From assembly GCA_018265615.1 (NCBI GenBank), contig JABLYX010000015.1, positions 22,640 through 86,639 on the forward strand: a stretch of 64,000 nt of DNA, written 5' to 3'. Every line of letters begins with the position of its first letter. The first letter of the stretch is position 1. A program made the translations under genes and the position numbers. The notes below the pieces were generated by a model. It saw nothing but the letters and a program-made list of their open reading frames with translations. It made no database searches and was not told the origin of the DNA. Below, piece by piece: positions 8,512 through 14,760 of this stretch. This DNA comes from Lentisphaeria bacterium. GTDB taxonomy: Bacteria > Verrucomicrobiota > Lentisphaeria > Victivallales > Victivallaceae.

Positions 8512-9039
8512 TTACCGCCTGCGCCGGTTTTTTCTGGTTCTTCGGCGCTGTTGTTTTAAGCGGTTACGATACATGCATTTCCAGTGATATATATCCTTTT
8601 GCATGAAATCGCATTTCAGCCTTGCCTCCTTCAAGCGGTTTTCCAGAAGCATTTTCTGGTCTGCGTCCATTTTAAGGGATTGGATACGCTGCTGCATCTC
8701 TCCGATGTCAAGAGAATCTACTTCTTGAAAATGTATTTCTATATTGTCGGAAAAGTGAATGAGATCGTAAAGTTGCTTCATCAACTCTTGCGGCAGCCGC
8801 AATGTGTAAAGCTGGTCAAGGATATGTTGAAGCTGCATTTGCAAGTTTGGAAAAAATGCTTCGCGTAACAGATAAACCATTTCGTGACCGGCCCGATTGC
8901 AGACCGTATCCAATCCCCTCGGGGTTTGTTCCGGCTGAATAAGATATTGACACCTCACATGCGGCACGAACTGAACGCAATACTCCCTATAAAATGGGTT
9001 GCGATCCACACTATAAAACACGGTAATTTTATTTGCCAT
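8512..9039 (-). CDS. Phage protein of unknown function with basic tail
   Basis: A 175-residue protein, clearly more AT-rich than most neighbours. The N-terminal part looks globular (MANKITVFYSVDRNPFYREY), the middle is probably long helix or coiled coil (about residues 60-150), and the C-terminus is very basic (RNRLKQQRRRTRKNRRRR), suggesting nucleic-acid binding. It is spaced 3 bases from the recombinase. No family is recognised. Confidence 0.5.
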   Translation of the reverse strand: MANKITVFYSVDRNPFYREYCVQFVPHVRCQYLIQPEQTPRGLDTVCNRAGHEMVYLLREAFFPNLQMQLQHILDQLYTLRLPQELMKQLYDLIHFSDNIEIHFQEVDSLDIGEMQQRIQSLKMDADQKMLLENRLKEARLKCDFMQKDIYHWKCMYRNRLKQQRRRTRKNRRRR

Positions 9040-9048
9040 CTTAAAACT

Positions 9049-9507
9049 CTATTTGTTGGATTCAGTTGTAATTTTCAGCATTTTCAGTTTGTCGCACAGT
9101 TCGGCTATTCCCAAGGCGATGTCAAACATTTTCGCCATAAGCTCCGGCCCCATTTCGTTATTTTCAGTCGGGAAATAGAGGATCGCCGGTTTTCCCGATC
9201 CGGCGGCCCACCCCATTTCCATGCTGGCCGATCTGCCGAACGGCGCAACGCCGACAAAAACATCCGCCTGCTGCATGGCGCGGAAGTCATTGCAAAACTG
9301 AGTTGCCGCGTCATAAGTATTCAGTGCATCCGCGAATTGCCGGGAAGTCCACCTCCGATAGTTCGGATCAATTTCTTCCCATGTGAACGGCATGCAGCCC
9401 GGAACGGCCTGCCGGAAATCGTAGACCTCATAGCCCCATTCCCGGAGCATCGCCAGCACGTCCGGGTAAAACTCGTTTCTCCAACTCGATGCCAGATAGA
9501 TTTTCAT
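9049..9507 (-). CDS. Nucleoside 2-deoxyribosyltransferase-like protein
   Basis: A 152-residue protein starting MKIYLASSWRNEFYPDVLAMLREWGYEVYDF, the typical first strand and helix of the nucleoside 2-deoxyribosyltransferase-like fold. The QQADVFVGVAPFGRSASMEMGWAAGSGKPAI region carries the S-x-E-x-G-x-A motif with the catalytic Glu. Such phage enzymes act in nucleotide salvage or base exchange; whether this one transfers deoxyribose is not shown. It overlaps its upstream gene by 4 bases (ATGA). Confidence 0.7.
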   Translation of the reverse strand: MKIYLASSWRNEFYPDVLAMLREWGYEVYDFRQAVPGCMPFTWEEIDPNYRRWTSRQFADALNTYDAATQFCNDFRAMQQADVFVGVAPFGRSASMEMGWAAGSGKPAILYFPTENNEMGPELMAKMFDIALGIAELCDKLKMLKITTESNK

Positions 9508-9734
9508 TTCCCCGCTCCTTCCTGCGCCTTACGTTCTTCGATTTCCCGCATTCGCCAAAAAATTGCGACTTTACGCTTTTGTTCTGACAATTTCCAATCC
9601 GAACAAACATCATAATCATTTTTAATAATTGTCTTTCGCTTGCTGCAAGTTGCATGACCGCCATAAAAAATACTTTTCCTGTAGCGCGAGCAATTGATGC
9701 ACTTCGGAGTTATTTTTGATTTATCACAACTCAT
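9504..9734 (-). CDS. Small cysteine-rich phage protein
   Basis: A 76-residue protein. The start was chosen at 9734 because this ATG overlaps the stop of the Lar-like gene (ATGA); the longer reading frame upstream is a shadow. It contains C-INC, HATC and DYDVCSDW, a cysteine set typical of small phage zinc-binding proteins, followed by a charged helix. Its role is unknown. Confidence 0.55.
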   Translation of the reverse strand: MSCDKSKITPKCINCSRYRKSIFYGGHATCSKRKTIIKNDYDVCSDWKLSEQKRKVAIFWRMREIEERKAQEGAGK

Positions 9735-10195
9735 TTCCCTATTCCTTCCAGCGCCTTGAACGCTGCGTCGATTGTCTCCCGCGATACGTTGACCTCTTGC
9801 CACCCGGGGCGGCATTTCCCGATCAATCCTCGCAGCGCCTCCCGCAGCCGGTCGCGCTCGGCCTCCAGCTCCGCAATCCGGGCGGCCTGCGCGTCTTCGA
9901 TGGGGCGGCGGTTCCATATTCTGCGCAATGCAACTGTCTCGCAATACGGACACAGGACAAGTTTATTAACCTCTGTCCAGTTTTCCGGACGCGATTTCCC
10001 GCAAAACGGGCACGGCTTCAACTCTTCGCTCATCTTAAATCCTCCTTTGTCATAGACTTTCGGCGGCTTCGACACTTCCGGCGGTTCCGGCAGCCGCGGC
10101 CCTCCCGGACGGGTTGCGCGCCCGCTCTGGACACCGATCCAGAAAGCGAAATGCACCAGCCCGATTACGAGAATTGCGATCAGTTCAATGTTCAT
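9731..10195 (-). CDS. Lar-like restriction alleviation protein with N-terminal membrane segment; internal start
   Basis: The full frame gives 154 residues: a membrane segment at 2-22, a Pro-rich linker, then from Met-55 a Lar-like zinc ribbon (LKPCPFCG ... LCPYC ... RIWNRRP) and a coiled coil (residues 98-125). Met-55 (ATG at 10033) has its own strong GGAGG site, and the ATG at 10195 has AAGGA. Two products are therefore likely: a membrane-tethered form and a soluble Lar-like protein of about 100 residues. Lar proteins of lambdoid elements lessen type I restriction; that function is assumed by family only. Confidence 0.65.
   Translation of the reverse strand: MNIELIAILVIGLVHFAFWIGVQSGRATRPGGPRLPEPPEVSKPPKVYDKGGFKMSEELKPCPFCGKSRPENWTEVNKLVLCPYCETVALRRIWNRRPIEDAQAARIAELEAERDRLREALRGLIGKCRPGWQEVNVSRETIDAAFKALEGIGK
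10031..10045 (-). promoter_or_regulatory. Strong internal ribosome-binding site of the Lar-like protein
   Basis: On the - strand AAAGGAGG stands 7 bases before an in-frame ATG inside the longer membrane-segment reading frame. The GGAGG core is at 10041-10045 and the ATG at 10033-10031. It supports separate initiation of the zinc-ribbon domain. Confidence 0.7.
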
Positions 10196-10517
10196 AATTG
10201 ATTTCCTTCAAGATATGATTTTGTGCGTATGCGATAATCCATTCAGCGTAAATGCTGTTGGATTCTTTGCCGTCAATCAGGCGGGACAGAATCCGCTCGA
10301 TATTCTTCCGCTTAACCCTCGTTTTGAACTTTCGGTATTTCCGCTTTCGGTTTGATTCATAGTCCGCGCATAGCCTTCTGTACCATTCGCAATTGAAGGA
10401 CGCGGCGGCACGAATGCAAGCGCCGACATTGACCGGATCGCGCTGCGGAATCAGAATGACCTCGAGGCGGCTGCATTGAAGTTCGTATTGCATTTCCTGT
10501 AAGGCATACTTCAACAT
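10185..10517 (-). CDS. Phage protein of unknown function
   Basis: A 110-residue protein, basic in the middle (NRKRKYRKFKTRVKRKNIERIL) and helical. Its start overlaps the remnant 3' end of a dnaC-like gene (ATGTTGA at 10517-10511), showing that it originally followed dnaC directly. Its stop region overlaps the next gene by 11 bases. No family is recognised. Confidence 0.55.
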   Translation of the reverse strand: MLKYALQEMQYELQCSRLEVILIPQRDPVNVGACIRAAASFNCEWYRRLCADYESNRKRKYRKFKTRVKRKNIERILSRLIDGKESNSIYAEWIIAYAQNHILKEINYEH

Positions 10518-10556
10518 GGTTCAAGAACGTTTCTTTTCCATATTTTGAATCTTACC
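10511..10556 (-). pseudogene. Remnant of the 3' end of the dnaC-like gene
   Basis: Read on the - strand in the dnaC frame this piece encodes RFKIWKRNVLEPC and a stop that overlaps the next gene's start. Its first 18 bases (10554-10537) are identical to the real dnaC end at 11289-11272, which encodes RFKIWKGKK. It looks like the original dnaC terminus, displaced when the PP-loop gene entered. Confidence 0.7.
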
Positions 10557-11289
10557 TTTATAAATTCAGTAAACAATACATACCGCATTCAATATCAATT
10601 GGTGGCTCATGCCTTCCCGCATCTGAATCAAGTTCATCAAGATAGATTCCCTTGATGCACGAGTGTCCAATGTCACGTTCCATTCTGGCGCGTTTTGCAA
10701 ATACTTCAGGAAAGTCTCGCCGGATTTTATTCCAATAACCCATGCCGCCACGGACACAACCGATACAGTTGTTATTGTGGTATCCCATTTCATACATGAT
10801 TGGACGATGCAATCCCAAGCTTACGGCCATTGCATGAACATCATGTTTCGTAAGATCACGTTCGATTAACGGAAAACGATGGTTGGCATGTGGCATTCCT
10901 GCGATAAATCCTTCCATGCGATTGCGTTCGTTATAGTCGAGTCTCCAAAAATAAGTATGTTCTCCGGGATTTTCATATTCCCATTTTCGGCGTTCTGCTT
11001 GCTTCAAGATTTTAGTACATTGAGCAGGCGCACCAGGAATACAAATTGCATTGTAGTATCGACAAACAGTTTCAACATCTTTATACGGAGAGTATTCGAT
11101 CTCAATTTTCTTCCCTGCGAAATCTTCTACATCATGTAAAAAACGTAGGGAGTCCGGATGTTGATCTTCAATGTGTTGATAGATAATTCCATCAAGTTCT
11201 TTTTGGCAAAGATATGCAATCATTGCCGAAGATACTCCTGCCGAAAACCAAAGTATATTCATTTCTTTCCCTTCCATATTTTGAATCTT
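10537..11289 (-). repeat. 18-bp direct repeats flanking the PP-loop gene cassette
   Basis: TTCCATATTTTGAATCTT (as on +) occurs at 10537-10554 and 11272-11289, 735 bases apart, bracketing one gene. The repeats are the duplicated dnaC 3' end, so the unit between them behaves like an inserted single-gene cassette (moron). Confidence 0.75.
10558..11262 (-). CDS. PP-loop / PAPS-reductase-like protein
   Basis: A 234-residue protein. The start at 11262 overlaps the dnaC stop (ATGA) and follows AGGGAAAG. It has a PP-loop-like N-terminus (LWFSAGVSSAM), conserved ICIPGAPAQCTKILKQ and, near the C-terminus, NNNCIGCVRGGMGYWNKIRRDFPEVF, as seen in phage proteins of the phosphoadenosine-phosphosulfate reductase/adenine nucleotide alpha-hydrolase group. 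Substrate and reaction are unknown; relatives include DndC of phosphorothioation systems, but no other Dnd gene is present. The gene is more AT-rich than dnaC and flanked by 18-bp repeats, so it is probably a recent acquisition. Confidence 0.75.
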   Translation of the reverse strand: MNILWFSAGVSSAMIAYLCQKELDGIIYQHIEDQHPDSLRFLHDVEDFAGKKIEIEYSPYKDVETVCRYYNAICIPGAPAQCTKILKQAERRKWEYENPGEHTYFWRLDYNERNRMEGFIAGMPHANHRFPLIERDLTKHDVHAMAVSLGLHRPIMYEMGYHNNNCIGCVRGGMGYWNKIRRDFPEVFAKRARMERDIGHSCIKGIYLDELDSDAGRHEPPIDIECGMYCLLNL

Positions 11290-11984
11290 CCTTCGTCCGC
11301 CATACGGTCGATGCGGCTCAGAACCGCGCCGCCTGTATCGAGGTTCGAGAACTTCCCGACAAGCTCCCGCGTGTCGTGGTTCGAGGTGAGCCAGAGCCGT
11401 GCTCGCGCCCCTTCGTAAACCTTGTTCACGAGGTCGTACATCAGTTCGCCCGCCGTGTCGTTGATCCGGCGCTTGGCGAGGTCGTCGATCAGCAGGACAT
11501 CCAGCGACAGGAGCCGTATCTGAAAATCGATCGCCGCAAGCATCGACTGTTGCAGCTCCTTCGCGTACTCCTTCGACAACTCCGGGAAGTCGTAGAAGCG
11601 GCAGCGCTTTCCGTCCCGCGCTTCGAGCAGCAGATTACAGGCGGCGGCCCGCGTTTTGCCGATCTCAAAGTCTCCGATAATCAGCAGGTTTTCGGCCCGG
11701 TTATCCCTGATCCAGCGCGCCAACTCATGATTTCCGAGCCTTCTGTCCCAAACCCGGAACTCCGGCGGAATCTTCGCATCCTCCGCCCTGCGCCGGATTT
11801 CGTATGCTTCCGTTTCCGCCCGCTCCGCAATGGCCCGGCGTTCGCCGCACTCCTGACAGTTGGCGGAAACCTTCCCGCCGAACGGCTTCATCAGGTCGGG
11901 CGGCAGCAGCAGTTCCTTCTCCGTCACCTTTCCGCAAAGCGGGCAGGTGAATTCAATTTTCATCCATTCAGTGTCTCGGCACAT
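11259..11984 (-). CDS. DnaC-like helicase loader ATPase
   Basis: A 241-residue protein. An N-terminal zinc ribbon (CPLC ... CQEC) precedes an AAA+ core with Walker A GDFEIGKT, Walker B VLLIDDL, sensor LTSNHD and arginine-finger-like GAVLSRI. This is the domain order of DnaC/IstB-type helicase loaders, which place the host DnaB helicase at the phage origin. The ATG at 11984 has a GAGGAAGGGGG site; Met-8 is an alternative. The C-terminal codons differ from the duplicated remnant at 10511-10556. The gene follows the replication initiator-like gene, as in lambda O/P modules. Confidence 0.8.
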   Translation of the reverse strand: MCRDTEWMKIEFTCPLCGKVTEKELLLPPDLMKPFGGKVSANCQECGERRAIAERAETEAYEIRRRAEDAKIPPEFRVWDRRLGNHELARWIRDNRAENLLIIGDFEIGKTRAAACNLLLEARDGKRCRFYDFPELSKEYAKELQQSMLAAIDFQIRLLSLDVLLIDDLAKRRINDTAGELMYDLVNKVYEGARARLWLTSNHDTRELVGKFSNLDTGGAVLSRIDRMADEGRFKIWKGKK

Positions 11985-12642
11985 AACCGCCCCCTTCCTC
12001 CGCCGCCCGGCGCGGCTGGTTTTTCAGCGGAAAAATCCCCTGCCAATTGTTTCGGATCGAAGCCCGGATCATTTCAATCGCTTCGGATTCGCTGTATTGA
12101 ACGAGAAGCGCAAGTTGTTCGGCGGCGGCCCGCGCCGTCAGCTTCTTCTTCTGTTCCCGCCGGGCGGCTTCCCAATCCAGCCACGTTTTCAGGAAATTTT
12201 CCGTCCGAAGTTTCTCCGGAATCGAATCCGCAAAAGAAACCGGCGTTTCTTTTGGAGTTCCTTTAGGAACTCTTTTCTTTCCTGTACCTGTCTCTGTCTT
12301 ACGTGCGCGGAAGTCATTCGGTTTGCAATCCGGTTTTCCTTCCGTTTGCGAACCGTTTTGCAAATCGTCCGGCAATGGCGTTTGCGAACCGTTTTGCAAA
12401 CGCTTTTGCAAACGGCTTTGTATCGATTTCGATTGCGCCGCTTTGCGCCGGTTCGATTTGTCGATGGTCGGTTGCATGAGGGTGAAATAGCTGCCGAGCA
12501 ACCCTTCCAGCTTCGGCGGCTCCCCGTACAGGGAGTAGCGGCATATCGCATGGTAAAGCCTGCCGCGTTCCGCGTCCGTTTTCAGGGAGTCCGCAATCTC
12601 CACCCATGTACGGAATATGGTTGCTGTTTCGTAGTCGCTCAT
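11968..12642 (-). CDS. Phage replication protein (initiator/replisome organiser-like)
   Basis: A 224-residue protein. The start at 12642 overlaps the stop of the tiny membrane protein (ATGA). The N-terminal 70 residues (MSDYETATIFRTWVEIADSL ... YFTLMQPTIDKSN) resemble a DUF6291-type winged-helix region. The middle is low-complexity and contains repeated LQNGSQT, encoded by 12-bp DNA repeats. The C-terminal part has WLDWEAARREQKKKLT, common in phage replication proteins. Position before dnaC and the iterons inside the gene suggest origin recognition. The assignment to initiation is inferred. Confidence 0.6.
   Translation of the reverse strand: MSDYETATIFRTWVEIADSLKTDAERGRLYHAICRYSLYGEPPKLEGLLGSYFTLMQPTIDKSNRRKAAQSKSIQSRLQKRLQNGSQTPLPDDLQNGSQTEGKPDCKPNDFRARKTETGTGKKRVPKGTPKETPVSFADSIPEKLRTENFLKTWLDWEAARREQKKKLTARAAAEQLALLVQYSESEAIEMIRASIRNNWQGIFPLKNQPRRAAEEGGGYVPRH
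12232..12272. repeat. Two adjacent perfect hairpins next to the iterons
   Basis: AAAAGAAAC-CGGC-GTTTCTTTT (12232-12253) is directly followed by GAGTTCC-TTTA-GGAACTC (12255-12272). Both lie inside the replication gene, about 50 bases from the iteron block. They may be single-strand initiation or helicase-loading structures. Confidence 0.6.
12319..12415 (-). repeat. 12-bp-phased iterons, candidate phage replication origin
   Basis: On the - strand GCAAA cores begin at 12409, 12397, 12385, 12361 and 12349, spaced by 12 or 24 bases, with another at 12326. The consensus is roughly CGgTTyGCAAAa. Two 21-base blocks are identical (12344-12364 and 12380-12400). Origins with iterons inside the initiator gene are established for lambda O and relatives. 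Confidence 0.65.
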
Positions 12643-12755
12643 TTGCAAAGAAACACCAGTAGAAGAATGACCCACAGCATGATATAGACGGCGGCGCGCC
12701 GCCGGCGTTCCCGCCTGCGCCTGCGCTCGAAGTAGGTTCCGGGATAAAGATTCAT
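12639..12755 (-). CDS. Tiny basic membrane protein, 38 residues
   Basis: The ATG at 12755 overlaps the upstream stop (ATGA) and follows AGGAAAGGA; the stop overlaps the next start (ATGA). The product is a very basic N-terminus (FERRRRRERRRR) followed by one membrane segment (IMLWVILLLVFLC). Double coupling supports translation. The role is unknown. Confidence 0.6.
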   Translation of the reverse strand: MNLYPGTYFERRRRRERRRRAAVYIMLWVILLLVFLCK

Positions 12756-12907
12756 GGCTTCAATCCTTTCCTGCAAATCGGGATGAACTTTCCGTATCGG
12801 AGAAAACAGACCGGGCAGACTCCCGGAGGCGGTTTCCGCTGTGCCGGATCGGGAGAGAGACGCGGCGGCTTCTCGTTGTTTTTCATGCAGTTCTCGCAGA
12901 ATTTCAT
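12752..12907 (-). CDS. Small zinc-ribbon protein, 51 residues
   Basis: The start at 12907 was chosen because the ATG overlaps the upstream stop (TAATG) and has AAAGGGG before it; a longer frame from 12964 would overlap the neighbour. The sequence MKFCENCMKN ... GVCPVCFLRY has two CxxC pairs, a likely zinc ribbon. It is one of several small zinc proteins of this early operon. Confidence 0.6.
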   Translation of the reverse strand: MKFCENCMKNNEKPPRLSPDPAQRKPPPGVCPVCFLRYGKFIPICRKGLKP

Positions 12908-13182
12908 TACAGCCCCTTTCCGATCATCCGGATATCGATGATCTGACTTGTCCAGATTGTCCAACGGGACGGATATTCCGTTTCAACTCCGTCCCACGTG
13001 CAGAACGCCTGATGGACCAGCACGATCGTGTGGCGATTCTCGCCGGGCTTGATCCAGCCGATTCCGGTGCAGAGTCCCGTCCGGCTCTTATTCTTGGCCT
13101 TCCAGCGGATCAGTACCGGCTTCCCTTCCGGGATTTCATACGAACGTTGCCGGGTCTTGATGATGATGGTTGTCTTTCCCAT
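12907..13182 (-). CDS. Phage early protein of unknown function
   Basis: A 91-residue protein, beta-rich and basic, beginning MGKTTIIIKTRQRSYEIPEG. It has an AAAGGAAAC ribosome site and overlaps the preceding gene by 47 bases, an unusually long overlap. No family is recognised. Confidence 0.5.
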   Translation of the reverse strand: MGKTTIIIKTRQRSYEIPEGKPVLIRWKAKNKSRTGLCTGIGWIKPGENRHTIVLVHQAFCTWDGVETEYPSRWTIWTSQIIDIRMIGKGL

Positions 13183-13432
13183 GTCCGGTTTCCTTTCGGT
13201 CGAGTTGAATGTTATTTGTTTTCAGCCATTCGGAAAAAGACAGTGAAGATGCGTCGATCTCATCGCAGAGTTTTTTCACTTCCGCATGGTTGAATTCGTC
13301 GATTTCCCGCTGCCGGAACGTTGCGCGCGCAGCGGCGATACAGCAGTCCGCCAACCAGAGGGCTTGCCGGATTTTAGTCTCCGGCATACCGGCAAAGTGC
13401 GCGTAACGCGGCAAAGAGGTATCGACAATCAT
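13136..13432 (-). CDS. Phage early protein of unknown function
   Basis: A 98-residue, mostly helical protein with a His-rich C-terminus (GHGKDNHHHQD) lying in the overlap with the next gene. The start overlaps the upstream stop (ATGA at 13432-13429). No family is recognised. Confidence 0.5.
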   Translation of the reverse strand: MIVDTSLPRYAHFAGMPETKIRQALWLADCCIAAARATFRQREIDEFNHAEVKKLCDEIDASSLSFSEWLKTNNIQLDRKETGHGKDNHHHQDPATFV

Positions 13433-13758
13433 TTTCCCGTTTCCTCAATGATGTAGGATGGCAGTTGTCGGAACATTTCCGCGATAATCCGGTCGAGCTG
13501 TTGAATTTCCAGTTCGAGCTTCGCGCGCGGCGTGTCAAAATGAGCATCGAGAATATCGCGCAGCAGCGAGTCCGCGAACGGCGGCTTCCGGCGGATCGGG
13601 AACAGTTGTAATACGTTTCCGGGTTCGTCGGCATGTCTGCCCGGTTGTATTACGATCTCTCCGGCCTGATACCTCCGGACGGCGCAGGCGATCACCAGTG
13701 CGCCGGTTCCGGGGGCAAACCGCTGAATCTGTCGCGCGTATAATCGGACGCTGCTCAC
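13429..13758 (-). CDS. Phage early protein of unknown function
   Basis: A 109-residue protein. The N-terminal half is basic and beta-like; the C-terminal half is helical (LEIQQLDRIIAEMFRQL). It sits 3 bases after the upstream gene and overlaps the next by 4. No family is recognised. Confidence 0.45.
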   Translation of the reverse strand: MSSVRLYARQIQRFAPGTGALVIACAVRRYQAGEIVIQPGRHADEPGNVLQLFPIRRKPPFADSLLRDILDAHFDTPRAKLELEIQQLDRIIAEMFRQLPSYIIEETGK

Positions 13759-13761
13759 GGG

Positions 13762-13992
13762 TTACGCTTTCGCTTCTTCAAGGTATTCGATAGCTTCTTG
13801 CAGGGAATCGTAAGCGCTATCCAGATTGTCGCTGGCCTCCTGCGCGATCTGTCCGCGTTCCGATTCTTGAAGAGACTCCGGCATATTTTCAAAAGCTTCA
13901 TTCTCTTCATCTTTGATGATTTCTAACTCATCAAGTAACACTTGAAGCTGGTTTTGAAGATCTTCGATCGATTTTCTACGATTGTTGTTCAT
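13762..13992 (-). CDS. Small acidic coiled-coil protein
   Basis: A 76-residue, almost entirely helical and strongly acidic protein (DLQNQLQVLLDELEIIKDEENEAFENM ...). It has an AAGGAAAC ribosome site. Small acidic phage proteins sometimes mimic DNA or bind host factors, but nothing in the sequence proves this. Confidence 0.55.
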   Translation of the reverse strand: MNNNRRKSIEDLQNQLQVLLDELEIIKDEENEAFENMPESLQESERGQIAQEASDNLDSAYDSLQEAIEYLEEAKA

Positions 13993-14024
13993 AGCATGTT
14001 TCCTTTATGCTGGCTGTTCTTTAT

Positions 14025-14041
14025 TGTTCTTAATCACATTT
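14025..14041. promoter_or_regulatory. Operator-like 17-mer, copy 1
   Basis: TGTTCTTAATCACATTT differs by one base from the 17-mer at 14223-14239 in the divergent promoter region. This copy overlaps the 3' end of the ribbon-helix-helix gene, upstream of the 76-residue gene. It is a likely second binding site for the repressor or the RHH protein. Confidence 0.5.
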
Positions 14042-14191
14042 TTCGGTAAAATTTTTTTCGTAGGCATCGTCGATCAGAACTTCGAGCGCGCCGGTAACTG
14101 TCTGTTTCCTTTTGCTCGCAAGGGCTTTTAACTTTGCAAGATAACTGCATTTCATGCGGGCGGTTGTAATTTTTTCATGCTGCTTTTTCAC
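14030..14191 (-). CDS. Small ribbon-helix-helix-like protein, first early gene
   Basis: A 53-residue protein with a GTG start at 14191 preceded by a very strong AAAGGAGGTGATC site. The sequence MKKQHEKITTARMKCSYLAKLKALASKRKQT then VTGALEVLIDDAYE fits the strand-helix-helix pattern of RHH/Arc-type DNA-binding proteins. As the first gene after the early promoter it is a good candidate Cro-like regulator. Confidence 0.6.
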   Translation of the reverse strand: MKKQHEKITTARMKCSYLAKLKALASKRKQTVTGALEVLIDDAYEKNFTEKCD

Positions 14192-14214
14192 TCGATCACC
14201 TCCTTTTGTTGATT

Positions 14215-14242
14215 AATATATATGTTCCTAATCACATTTCAA
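14215..14242 (-). promoter_or_regulatory. Early leftward promoter with operator in the spacer
   Basis: On the - strand: TTGAAA (14242-14237), a 16-base spacer, TATATT (14220-14215). The operator-like 17-mer (14223-14239) covers the spacer and the edge of the -35 box, so a bound repressor would block polymerase. Confidence 0.7.
14223..14239. promoter_or_regulatory. Operator-like 17-mer, copy 2
   Basis: TGTTCCTAATCACATTT lies within the early promoter and is nearly identical to the copy at 14025-14041. With the following CAAGAACA it also forms an inverted TGTTC/GAACA pair, suggesting a dimeric binder. Confidence 0.55.
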
Positions 14243-14311
14243 GAACAAAATCATATACTTTTCTATATTTTTCTATTTTTTCGTGTATGGTAAGTATCAA
14301 GGAGGTTTCAT

Positions 14312-14734
14312 ATGCCGAAAATTGATGATTCCATACGAAAGGCTTTGATTGAAGCAGCGGAGCATTATGGTTCCATTCTGGCTATCGCTCAAAAAGTCGG
14401 GGTGTCCCATAGCACTTTGAGCAAATATCAGTCGGGGCAGATCAAAACAATCAATCAAACAACGTGGAATGCCTTGGAGCCTCTTTTGCGCCCGTTTCTT
14501 TCGCCCGGCAGAAATGTAGGTGTTAGCACGGGAAACCGGTCTCCGGCTTACGGAAACACCATCATTCAAGGCAGCAGCGGTATCAATACGGTTCCGGCTG
14601 GCGATTTGGTTGAACAATTTCGCCGGGCGGCGATCGATGGTATTATTGATCTTGAGATCGATCCGAATGCAAGTGCTGATTCTGCAAAAACTGCCATCTT
14701 AAAATTTTTGAAAAATTTAACCTTGAAGCAATAG
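14312..14734 (+). CDS. HTH repressor of the prophage (CI-like)
   Basis: A 140-residue protein preceded by AAGGAGGT. An N-terminal HTH (about residues 22-50: AIAQKVGVSHSTLSKYQSGQIKTIN) is followed by a Gly/Asn-rich linker (YGNTIIQGSSGINTV) and a helical C-terminus. No S24 peptidase domain or Ser/Lys dyad is seen, so RecA-stimulated self-cleavage is not expected. It is divergent from the early operon and leads the lysogeny operon, consistent with the master repressor. The last codons contain AAATTTA in the phase of a -1 slippery heptamer (14713-14719), after which the -1 frame is open into a membrane/zinc domain. Confidence 0.75.
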   Translation: MPKIDDSIRKALIEAAEHYGSILAIAQKVGVSHSTLSKYQSGQIKTINQTTWNALEPLLRPFLSPGRNVGVSTGNRSPAYGNTIIQGSSGINTVPAGDLVEQFRRAAIDGIIDLEIDPNASADSAKTAILKFLKNLTLKQ

Positions 14735-14760
14735 CTAAGAATCGATATATTGCATTAGCT
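14713..14760 (+). promoter_or_regulatory. Possible -1 frameshift site at the repressor 3' end
   Basis: A slippery heptamer A-AAT-TTA (14713-14719) stands in the repressor frame, 15 bases before its stop. After an 8-base spacer come two interleaved inverted repeats: GCAAT/ATTGC (14728-14732 with 14749-14753) and AGCTAA/TTAGCT (14733-14738 with 14755-14760). They are AT-rich and short, so any stimulatory structure is weak or alternative. Confidence 0.4.

Noticed and set aside
9049..9507. A restriction-modification or toxin-antitoxin system in the early region
   Set aside because: The small genes lack methyltransferase, endonuclease or toxin motifs; the enzyme here fits deoxyribosyltransferase-like proteins better.
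10558..11262. A DNA phosphorothioation (Dnd) system
   Set aside because: Only one DndC-like PP-loop protein; no cysteine desulfurase, DndD or DndE in the window.
12319..12415. A CRISPR array, suggested by regularly spaced short repeats
   Set aside because: The unit is 12 bases with no unique spacers, lies within a coding frame and no cas gene is nearby.
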